From NCBI RefSeq assembly GCF_030683065.1, contig NZ_JAUXMX010000047.1, positions 1 through 64,000 on the forward strand: 64,000 nt of DNA, given 5' to 3'. How positions within the stretch are numbered: position 1 is the stretch's first letter; the number at the start of each line of letters is the position of its first letter. This document shows, one piece after another, positions 57,557-64,000 of this stretch. The stretch comes from Pseudomonas sp. GTDB lineage: Bacteria; Pseudomonadota; Gammaproteobacteria; Pseudomonadales; Pseudomonadaceae. Below the pieces are notes generated by a model. The model saw nothing but the letters and a program-made list of their open reading frames with translations, had not been told where the DNA came from and made no database searches. The position numbers were made by a program, and so were the translations under genes.

Positions 57557-60475
57557 ATGGTCGGGATAGATGACGTTTTTATGCTTAAAGGACTAAAGCG
57601 CGCTGCTGGCGCACTGCTGATTGCCGTTGCCCTCTACAGCCTGCTCGGCTTTTTGATTGTGCCGGGCATCGGCCTGCGTATCGCCAACCAGCAACTCGCC
57701 CAATACGGCAACGTGCCCGCCACGCTGGAGCGCTTGCAACTCAACCCCTTTAGCCTGGAAGCCGAGCTCTGGGGCTTGCGTATCGGCGAGCCTGGCCAGG
57801 AACACGTAGCCTTCGAGCGCCTCTATGCCAACCTGCAACTCGACAGCCTGTGGCGGGGCGTTCTGCACCTGAGCGCGGTCGAGCTGGTTAAACCGCATGC
57901 CCGGCTGCTGTTCGCCAAGGACGGTACGCTCAACCTGGCCCAGCTGTTCAAGCTGCCCGCCAGCGCCGAGCCGGCCGCCGAGCAGCCGCCCGGCGAGCCT
58001 TTCCCATTGCGCATCGCCCATATCAAGCTGACCGGCGGTAACCTGCACTTTCAGGATCTGCGCCCCAGCGAACCCATCGAGCTTACCTACGACGACCTCA
58101 GCGTCGAGTTACACAACCTAAGCACCCTGCGCGACGACAATGCCGCGATGACCCTGGTTGCCACCGGCCCCCAAGGTGGCCAGATCGACTGGAGCGGGCA
58201 GCTCAGCCTGGTGCCGATCAGCTCCAGCGGCAGTTTGAAAATCAGCGATGGCAAGATGAAAGCCTTCTGGCCCTACGTGCGCGATGCCCTGCCCTTGGTG
58301 CTTGAAGACGGCGTGATCGACTTGGCCACCGACTACAGCCTCAGCCTGGCCAGCAATACACAACTGCTGCTGAGCAACACCCAGATCAAGATTGCACCCT
58401 TTGCCATCAAGGCACCGGATGGCCGGCCGCTGGTCAGACTGGCCAACCTGGAAGTTAGCGAGACCAGCCTGGACCTGCTCAAGCAACAGGTGGTGATCGG
58501 CAAGATCCGCAGCCAGCAACTGGAAACCTGGGTCGCCCGCGAGGCCGATGGCCAGCTGGACTGGCAGCAACTGTTCGCCACCGCACCGCAGAACAACAAG
58601 GACCAGGCCACAGCCTCGGCGCCGGGCAAACCCTGGCAAGTGCTGCTGCGTGACGTGCAACTGCGCGACTATCGGGTGCACTTGGCCGACCGCGTGCCGG
58701 AGCAGGATGTCGCCCTCGAACTGGGGCCACTCAACCTCGACTTGCAGGATTTCGACAGCCTGGGCACCTCGCCTTTCACCCTGAAGCTCGACACCGGCCT
58801 GGGCACACAGGGCACGCTGCAGGCAGAGGGGCGCGTGCAACTGAACCCGACCACGGCCCGCCTGAAAATCGCCAGCCGCGCGATAGACTTGCGTGTGGCT
58901 CAGGCCTATCTCAGCCCTCTGGTGCGCATCGAACTGCGCAGTGGCCTGTTCGACAGCGAGCTGGACGTGGCCCTGGAGACCACCGAGCCACTGGCCTTCA
59001 GCATCACGGGCAAGGCCCAGGTCAACCAACTGCACACCCTCGACACCCTCAAAGAGCGCGATTTCGTACGCTGGCAGCAGCTCGACCTGCTCGGCATCAG
59101 CTACCGTCACGGCGACAGCCTGAATATCGACAAGGTGCAGCTGAACCAGCCCTATGCACGCTTTATCATCAACGAAGACCTGACCACCAACGTCAGCGAC
59201 CTGCTGATCACTCAGGCCGGCGACCCGGCAACCCGCGAGTCGAGTGCCACACCTGCGCCCGCCAGCCCGCCGCTAGGCATCCATATCGGCGAAGTGAGCT
59301 TCACCGACGGTTCGGCCAATTTCGCCGACTTCAGCCTGACACCGAACTTCGCCACGGCCATCCAGCAGCTCAACGGCCGTATCGGCACCCTCGACAGCCG
59401 CGCGCAGAAACCGGCCAGTGTGGATGTCACTGGCAAAATCGACCGCTACGCGCCGGTCAGCGTCAAGGGCAGCCTGAACCCCTTCGACCCAATGGATAGC
59501 CTGGATATCATCACCCAGTTCAAACAGGTCGAACTGACCACCCTGACGCCCTACTCCGGCAAGTTCGCCGGCTATCGAATCCGCAAAGGCCGGCTCAACC
59601 TGGACCTGCATTACCGCATCAGCCAGGGCAGGCTGAACGCCGAAAACAGCGTAGTGGTCGAACAACTGCAGCTCGGTGAAAAAGTCGACAGCCCCAGCGC
59701 AGTCGACTTGCCAATTCGCCTGGCAGTCGCCCTACTCAAGGACACCGAAGGCAAGATCGGCCTGAGCCTGCCCGTGCAGGGCGACCTCAATAGCCCCGAG
59801 TTCAGCGTGATGCCAATTGTCTGGCAAACCCTGCGCAACCTGGTGCTGCGCGCAGCCCAAGCGCCGTTCAAGTTTATCGGCGGACTGGTCAGTGGCGGCG
59901 CCGAGATGGACCTGAGTACGGTGCCATTCAACCCCGGCAGCAAGGATCTCGACAGCAGCGCCCAAGCCGCCCTGGACCTGCTCGCCAGCGCCCTCAAGGA
60001 GCGCCCGGCGCTGCGCCTGGAAGTCGAAGGCATGAGTGCGCAGAGCAGTGACGGCCCGCCACTGGCCGAGCAGCGCCTGCAGCGCGAGTACCAGAATACC
60101 TACTACAAGATTCTCCAGCGCCGTGGCGATGCGGTCCCCACCGCGCCCGGCGCGCTTGAGATTACAGACGACGAACGAGGAGCAATGCTCGAAGGCATCT
60201 ACCGCGCCCGCCTGAAACAGCAGCCACCTGCCGAATGGAAAGAACTGGACAAGGAGCAGCGCGCCATCAATCTGCGTGACGCCATGCTGCAGCACTGGGG
60301 CAAGAGCCAGTTATTGCAACGCCAACTGGCTCAGGCGCGCGCCGCCAGCATCAAAGATTACCTGGTTGACCGCGGCGGCCTGGCTGGCGAGCGGGTTTAC
60401 TTGCTGGATGTCGGCCCCGGCCAGGCGCTAGCAGACAACAGGGTAGCCACCCTACTGCACCTCGATAGCGAATAA
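57557..60475 (+). CDS. DUF748 (AsmA-like) envelope protein
   Basis: 972 aa. One N-terminal transmembrane anchor (GALLIAVALYSLLGFLIVPG), then long AsmA/TamB-like beta-rich repeats with the DUF748 motifs (LNPFSLEAELWGLRIGEP, FRDL-type LHFQDLRPSEP, YSGKFAGYRIRKGRLNLDLHYRIS). The C-terminal region resembles an OmpA-like fold (FNPGSKDLDSSAQAALDLLASALKERPALRLEVEG). Possibly involved in lipid transport across the periplasm. The ATG at 57557 has AAGG upstream; one at 57581 is also possible. Confidence 0.82.
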   Translation: MVGIDDVFMLKGLKRAAGALLIAVALYSLLGFLIVPGIGLRIANQQLAQYGNVPATLERLQLNPFSLEAELWGLRIGEPGQEHVAFERLYANLQLDSLWRGVLHLSAVELVKPHARLLFAKDGTLNLAQLFKLPASAEPAAEQPPGEPFPLRIAHIKLTGGNLHFQDLRPSEPIELTYDDLSVELHNLSTLRDDNAAMTLVATGPQGGQIDWSGQLSLVPISSSGSLKISDGKMKAFWPYVRDALPLVLEDGVIDLATDYSLSLASNTQLLLSNTQIKIAPFAIKAPDGRPLVRLANLEVSETSLDLLKQQVVIGKIRSQQLETWVAREADGQLDWQQLFATAPQNNKDQATASAPGKPWQVLLRDVQLRDYRVHLADRVPEQDVALELGPLNLDLQDFDSLGTSPFTLKLDTGLGTQGTLQAEGRVQLNPTTARLKIASRAIDLRVAQAYLSPLVRIELRSGLFDSELDVALETTEPLAFSITGKAQVNQLHTLDTLKERDFVRWQQLDLLGISYRHGDSLNIDKVQLNQPYARFIINEDLTTNVSDLLITQAGDPATRESSATPAPASPPLGIHIGEVSFTDGSANFADFSLTPNFATAIQQLNGRIGTLDSRAQKPASVDVTGKIDRYAPVSVKGSLNPFDPMDSLDIITQFKQVELTTLTPYSGKFAGYRIRKGRLNLDLHYRISQGRLNAENSVVVEQLQLGEKVDSPSAVDLPIRLAVALLKDTEGKIGLSLPVQGDLNSPEFSVMPIVWQTLRNLVLRAAQAPFKFIGGLVSGGAEMDLSTVPFNPGSKDLDSSAQAALDLLASALKERPALRLEVEGMSAQSSDGPPLAEQRLQREYQNTYYKILQRRGDAVPTAPGALEITDDERGAMLEGIYRARLKQQPPAEWKELDKEQRAINLRDAMLQHWGKSQLLQRQLAQARAASIKDYLVDRGGLAGERVYLLDVGPGQALADNRVATLLHLDSE

Positions 60476-60485
60476 GGCCCAAGCG

Positions 60486-60782
60486 ATGATAACCATCAGA
60501 CACCTCTGCCTGACACTGTTCCTCGGCTACGGCTGCGCAGTCCAGGCAGAAACCCTGCGTTGCGGCAGTCAGTTGGTGAGTGTCGGCGACCGCAGCTTCG
60601 AGGTGGAGCAGAAATGCGGAGAACCAGCATTTCGTGACTTGGTCGGTTACACCCTCGGGCCCTACCAGCGGCGCGAGATGAAAATCGAGGAATGGGTCTA
60701 CAGCCCCAGCAACGGCATGCTGACCATTCTGACCTTCGAGGGCAACCGCCTGACACGCATCGAAAGACGCCGCGGGCACTGA
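60486..60782 (+). CDS. DUF2845 periplasmic protein, paralogue 1
   Basis: 98 aa. Signal peptide (HLCLTLFLGYGCAVQA), then ETLRCGSQLVSVGDRSFEVEQKCGEP with two conserved Cys, and EEWVYSPSNGMLTILTFEGNRLTRIE. 10 bp after the DUF748 gene. Function unknown; the paralogue follows. Confidence 0.85.
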   Translation: MITIRHLCLTLFLGYGCAVQAETLRCGSQLVSVGDRSFEVEQKCGEPAFRDLVGYTLGPYQRREMKIEEWVYSPSNGMLTILTFEGNRLTRIERRRGH

Positions 60783-60839
60783 CAAGCGCCCGGCAGCACG
60801 GTAGCCTGAGTCACCTCCTTTGGCCAACCGGTTAACCTT

Positions 60840-61136
60840 GTGAAAGCGCTTATCAGCACCCTGCTCGTATTACTGGCTGGCAGTATTGAAGCCGCGACTT
60901 TACGCTGCGGCAGCGCTCTGATCAGTACTGACGATAGCACCAGCGAAGTCATCGCCAAATGCGGTGAACCGCGCAGTCGCGACTTCCTCGGCTACCGCGA
61001 AATACGCGACAGCTATGGTTTTTACAACGAAGTGCCCCTCGAAGAATGGACCTACGGCCCACGCAGCGGCATGTACCACTTCCTGCGTTTCGAAGGTAAC
61101 CGGCTACGCAGCATCGACAGTAAGCGCGGCAACTGA
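60840..61136 (+). CDS. DUF2845 periplasmic protein, paralogue 2
   Basis: 98 aa, GTG start. Same layout as the preceding gene: signal peptide, ATLRCGSALISTDDSTSEVIAKCGEP, PLEEWTYGPRSGMYHFLRFEGNRLRSIDSKRG. The two copies are about half identical, so the tandem duplication is old. Confidence 0.85.
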   Translation: MKALISTLLVLLAGSIEAATLRCGSALISTDDSTSEVIAKCGEPRSRDFLGYREIRDSYGFYNEVPLEEWTYGPRSGMYHFLRFEGNRLRSIDSKRGN

Positions 61137-61304
61137 ACACGAGCAAGCATGACCTGCCGCGCTTGCTCGGCTGACTCACGCGCCCACTACTGGCTAGCGT
61201 CTTCCTGAGCCATGTGGCCTGGCAACCAGCAATGCGTTTTTTGGCCCGGACCGCCAGCAAGTTGGCCCCTCGCATGCAACTGTGCCGGAAGTGCGGTGGA
61301 GAAG

Positions 61305-61327
61305 GCGATACGTGCGGCACGTATCGC
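61305..61327 (+). promoter_or_regulatory. Perfect 11-bp palindrome upstream of the fap operon
   Basis: GCGATACGTGC arms on both sides of a single central G, about 290 bp upstream of the sigma-54 promoter. This is the right size and symmetry for a dimeric regulator, possibly the enhancer-binding protein of the operon. A second pair, ACATTCGTA/TACGAATGT with a 23-bp spacer, lies at 61412-61452. Confidence 0.4.
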
Positions 61328-61613
61328 ATACAACTCCCGCCTCAGGGTTCTGGCGAGATACGCGCCTCGCGACGAGCAACCCATGACTTGGCCCCAATCC
61401 TGGTGACTCGAACATTCGTACAGTCCAAATATTTTTATAGTGTTACGAATGTGCAACAGCCAATCAATACACGTACTGCCAAGCCATATAAGGCCCGCAC
61501 CTATATTTGCGCTGCATAGCTGGCAGCTAGTTGTATCAGGACACTTACACTTAATAACCGCCCCGTACGCTAATTAAAAAGCAAGCCATTGATGTTATTG
61601 CCTTTTCATCACT

Positions 61614-61629
61614 TGGCACGACTACTGCT
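61614..61629 (+). promoter_or_regulatory. Sigma-54 promoter of the fap operon
   Basis: TGGCACGACTACTGCT: perfect -24 element, GG and GC 10 bases apart, TGCT at -12. The predicted start is near 61640, 27 nt before the GTG I assign to the first gene. It also rules out the longer ORF start at 61589. Confidence 0.75.
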
Positions 61630-61666
61630 ATTTATTAGCCAGCTGAAACTTTACGGGGAATATATT

Positions 61667-62101
61667 GTGAAACTATCAACTTCGGCTTTCTCATGGATGG
61701 TGATCCTGATCGTTGTTGCACCCCTGACTGTGAGTGCAGCGGAGCGTGGTGACATCATCATTTCTCGTGATGTTCAGCCTCGCTCTGCAACGCGCCAACC
61801 CATGATGCCTGACCCCAACCCACGGGTAAGTAATCCTGGCGCTGTTGTCAAATACAGCACAACCAATGAATTGAGCGATGCTGACTTTGCCAGCATGTCG
61901 ACTGGCATGGCATTGCCCGAGCGCATAGTGCATAACCATTTAAACGGCAACTCATCACTCATGGGGGCGCCTACTCACCAATCCGTACCGGGGATTAACG
62001 CTTCACACGGCGGAGGTGGTGCCGCGGGCGGTGTTGCTGGGCAGGTCAACCGCGGTATTCAGCAAGGGTTGCGCCCCCTACAGATCATAGGAGGGCGTTG
62101 A
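61667..62101 (+). CDS. fapA: FapA-position protein of the amyloid operon
   Basis: 144 aa starting at GTG (MKLSTSAFSWMVILIVVAPLTVSAAERGD) with GGGGA upstream. Signal peptide cut after VSA. The mature part is Ser/Asn/Pro-rich with a Gly cluster (HGGGGAAGGVAGQVNRGIQQGL) near the end. Named FapA by its place ahead of the two amyloid-subunit genes; I could not confirm the family from sequence alone. One base separates its stop from the next gene. Confidence 0.55.
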   Translation: MKLSTSAFSWMVILIVVAPLTVSAAERGDIIISRDVQPRSATRQPMMPDPNPRVSNPGAVVKYSTTNELSDADFASMSTGMALPERIVHNHLNGNSSLMGAPTHQSVPGINASHGGGGAAGGVAGQVNRGIQQGLRPLQIIGGR

Positions 62102-62102
62102 C

Positions 62103-62678
62103 ATGCGCCAGATGATCATCGCCCTGTTGCTTGTCAGCCCTACGCTGGTGGCTGAACAGACGCTGCAGGTCATGGATGCCCAGATTGAGGACAGCGGGCA
62201 ACGCTTCAACGGCAATTTCAGCCTTAACCAAGCCGCAGGCCTCAGTCATCAACAGGTCAACAGCCGTGTTATCAGCACTGGCGACAGCGCCAACGCCACA
62301 TCGACCATCAGGCAAACGCTTGAAATTGTGCCCGGCAGCACTACGGGTGCACAGATGAACTCCCGAATTGAAGGGGCTTCTTTCAGCCAAGGCAATGGCG
62401 TGATCGGGATCAATCAGAGTGCGGGTATCGGTAATCAGCATATTAACGCTTTTCGCATAACGCTCGGCGCTGTGCCAGAAAGCCTGGACGATAGCGTTCT
62501 CTCACAGAACGTAACTCGTCCGTCCATCTCCGGGATAGCTGTACCCAAGAATGGCGAACGCAGTGTTGCAATAAGCGACGATGCATTCGCTGGTAGTCGT
62601 GGTGTGGTGCAACTGAACCAGAGTGCCGGGATTGGCAATACAACTGCCAATAACCTGAGCATAAGGGTTGTGGAATGA
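62103..62678 (+). CDS. fapB: Minor amyloid subunit, FapB-like
   Basis: 191 aa secreted protein. After the signal peptide (IIALLLVSPTLVA) come three short repeats at about 41-53, 103-115 and 171-183: LNQAAGLSHQQVN, INQSAGIGNQHIN and LNQSAGIGNTTAN. The spaced Gln/Asn ladder is typical of curlin- and Fap-type fibres. It has no cysteine. In Fap systems FapB nucleates FapC fibres; position and repeats fit, but the repeats are shorter than those of the neighbour. Confidence 0.65.
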   Translation: MRQMIIALLLVSPTLVAEQTLQVMDAQIEDSGQRFNGNFSLNQAAGLSHQQVNSRVISTGDSANATSTIRQTLEIVPGSTTGAQMNSRIEGASFSQGNGVIGINQSAGIGNQHINAFRITLGAVPESLDDSVLSQNVTRPSISGIAVPKNGERSVAISDDAFAGSRGVVQLNQSAGIGNTTANNLSIRVVE

Positions 62679-62723
62679 CCCTGTAGCAAAAAGCCCAACA
62701 CCCATGCGTAAGGAGAAATACCC

Positions 62724-63539
62724 ATGAAATGCAAAATGATTATCAGCCCTCTGGCGTTTGCACTGACTGCCGTAATTGCTTCTACTGCAGCCTATGCAGG
62801 CGGTGGTAATAATGGCGGCCATCACGGCGGTCATAATACTACCGGTGCATCCGCCATCGTCAATGACACCCAACTGAACTACGGCAACGATGTTGATAAT
62901 GATGCCACCAAGAACACTGCCACTATTGACGGTTCTCTCAATGGCGCGTCGGGTAATGTGGGGGCCAACGTCGCGGCCGGTGACAATAACCAGCAGGCAA
63001 ATGCTGCTGCCATTGCGACTGCTGATGCCTACTTCGTCTTTGGTTTAGGTCAAGGCTTGGAAGCCAATGCCAGCATCGGCGTAACTCAACAAGCCTACGA
63101 CAATAACGTGGTCAACTATGGCACCCAGAACAACGCCAGTCTGGTTGACTCTGGCAATGACGTGCAGGGCAGCGTTGGCATTAACGTAGCCGCGGGTAAC
63201 TTCAACCAGCAGAAAAACGACATGGCGCTCGCATCGTCGGAAAAGGCCTTCACTGCCGAAGCGTCGGTTGATGTAATGCAGGAGTCTTCGGGCAACTATA
63301 CCAACAACAACACCGGCGATGTCTATGAGGTCAATGATGGCCTGCAGGTTGTCTCCAGCGGCTTTGGCTGGTGGCCACCACAGAAGCCGCAAACCCCAGT
63401 GGTCAACAATGCCAGCTTGAGCAACTCGCTCAATAATGCTTCTGGCAATGTGGGCGTGAACATCGCTGCCGGTGCCGGCAACCAGCAAAGCAATACGCTT
63501 GCAATTGCTGCAGGTTGCAACGCTTGCATCGCACAATGA
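62724..63539 (+). CDS. fapC: Major functional amyloid subunit FapC
   Basis: 271 aa. Signal peptide to AYA25, a Gly/His-rich stretch (GGGNNGGHHGGHN), then three 35-residue repeats at 64-98, 136-170 and 228-262. The core is GNVGANVAAGDNNQQANAAA, GSVGINVAAGNFNQQKNDMA and GNVGVNIAAGAGNQQSNTLA, joined by unlike linkers of about 37 and 57 residues. It ends with the CxxC motif GCNAC (265-268) known from Fap subunits. It forms the extracellular biofilm fibre in pseudomonads. Confidence 0.85.
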   Translation: MKCKMIISPLAFALTAVIASTAAYAGGGNNGGHHGGHNTTGASAIVNDTQLNYGNDVDNDATKNTATIDGSLNGASGNVGANVAAGDNNQQANAAAIATADAYFVFGLGQGLEANASIGVTQQAYDNNVVNYGTQNNASLVDSGNDVQGSVGINVAAGNFNQQKNDMALASSEKAFTAEASVDVMQESSGNYTNNNTGDVYEVNDGLQVVSSGFGWWPPQKPQTPVVNNASLSNSLNNASGNVGVNIAAGAGNQQSNTLAIAAGCNACIAQ

Positions 63540-63554
63540 TGTAAGGCCAATGAC

Positions 63555-63587
63555 CAACAGAGTTCTGGCTTAGCCTGAACTCTGTTG
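63555..63587 (+). terminator. Stem-loop between fapC and fapD
   Basis: CAACAGAGTTC and GAACTCTGTTG form a perfect 11-bp stem with an 11-nt loop, 15 bp after fapC. There is only TCTTG after it, so it is more likely a partial terminator or mRNA 3'-end stabiliser, which would give more fapC than downstream message. Confidence 0.6.
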
Positions 63588-63606
63588 TCTTGAAAAAGGA
63601 GGTCAT

Positions 63607-64000
63607 ATGCTCCGAGCACTGTTACCTCTCACGGGCGTGTTATTTTTCACGTCCGCTTCATTTACTGCCACTGCAGCTGAAATACGATTTGCCGCGCTGC
63701 CTAATGGCGCTATCGCTTACAAGTTAGTCGTGAGTATGCGTGAGCGACGCTTCGCCAATCTGGTCGAGCAGAAAACCGACTTTAGTTGTGGCGCAGCAGC
63801 CTTGGCTACAGTGCTCAATGCCGCGTATGGCTGGAATCTTGAAGAAGAAGACATTATCAAAGGCATGCTGGAGCAGGCCGATGCAGACGTGGTTCGCACA
63901 CAGGGCTTTTCAATGCTCGACATGAAGCGCTATGCGGAAAATCTCGGTTTGCGCGCACGTGGCTACCGCATCGATCCCAACAAGCTGGAAAGCCTTAAAG
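63607..64000 (+). CDS. fapD: C39-family peptidase FapD (partial, cut by window edge)
   Basis: First 131 codons; not in the ORF track because no stop lies inside the window. Preceded by AAAAAGGAGG. Signal peptide (LPLTGVLFFTSASFTATAA), then the papain-like C39 catalytic motif TDFSCGAAALATVLN with Cys61, and MLDMKRYAENLGLRARGYRI. In Fap operons this periplasmic protease is needed for fibre export; fapE and fapF would be expected beyond the edge. Confidence 0.85.
   Translation, partial: MLRALLPLTGVLFFTSASFTATAAEIRFAALPNGAIAYKLVVSMRERRFANLVEQKTDFSCGAAALATVLNAAYGWNLEEEDIIKGMLEQADADVVRTQGFSMLDMKRYAENLGLRARGYRIDPNKLESLK

Noticed and set aside
61589-61666. Longer start for the first fap gene (MMLLPFHH...)
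   Set aside because: The 26 extra codons span the sigma-54 promoter and add a second hydrophobic segment before a normal signal peptide; the GTG at 61667 has a suitable ribosome binding site.

Overview
This window reads as chromosomal DNA of a non-aeruginosa Pseudomonas. The evidence is gene order: ilvI-ilvN-ilvC-pssA beside an rRNA operon promoter, mrcB, a cbpA-like gene followed by a single PrrF sRNA, dksA-gluQ, and above all cbrX-cbrA-cbrB-crcZ-pcnB-folK-panB-panC-pgi. No tRNA, complete insertion sequence, CRISPR array or prophage was seen. All identifications were made by eye from sequence; no database search was possible.

Layout. 1-453 holds two leftward rRNA-operon promoters; the 16S gene itself lies outside the window. 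454-4705 is branched-chain amino acid synthesis plus pssA. 5293-13580 is a mixed core block: DUF4124, YqcC, a TPR lipoprotein, PBP1b, a kinase/ATPase fusion, a pentapeptide protein, a TfoX C-terminal domain protein, a cyclic-nucleotide-binding protein and the Fur-controlled sRNA PrrF. 13702-19206 is a four-gene signalling operon: a small membrane protein, an SLC5 transporter-histidine kinase, a lone receiver, and a membrane PAS/kinase-like/3'-5' exonuclease fusion. 19330-20938 looks like the ruins of a phu haem-uptake locus: a ChaN-type lipoprotein survives, and only the last ~50 codons of a haem receptor remain, next to a small element with inverted ends. 21041-25754 holds a Rieske protein, sfsA, an aminotransferase, dksA and gluQ. 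25782-28064 pairs a diguanylate cyclase with a solute-binding protein.

28551-37098 is a catabolic island: iron alcohol dehydrogenase, aldehyde dehydrogenase, a glutamine-synthetase-like ligase, a cytochrome b561 and a TRAP transporter. Its ligase mRNA carries a Crc/Hfq-type A-rich motif at the ribosome binding site. 37383-41178 holds a lipase and the urease accessory genes ureEFG-ureJ behind a sigma-54 promoter. 41179-42181 is a gene-poor stretch with an oriC-like cluster of DnaA boxes. 43294-50727 is the CbrAB/CrcZ carbon-nitrogen regulatory hub followed by pcnB-folK. 51076-57491 holds panBC, pgi, a thiolase and an rRNA methyltransferase-like gene. 57557-61136 encodes a DUF748 (AsmA-like) protein and two DUF2845 paralogues.

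The right end (61305-64000) is a Fap-type functional amyloid operon (fapA-B-C-D, with fapD cut by the window edge). It has a sigma-54 promoter, upstream palindromes and a stem-loop just after the major subunit gene. Two other small-scale patterns stand out. Two junctions between overlapping genes (ureE/ureF and cbrX/cbrA) have each been split by a partial duplication that creates a short linking ORF. A ~160-bp element with inverted ends is present in two diverged copies. Sigma-54 control recurs at crcZ, ureE and fap, so nitrogen/carbon-status regulation is the common thread across the second half of the window.
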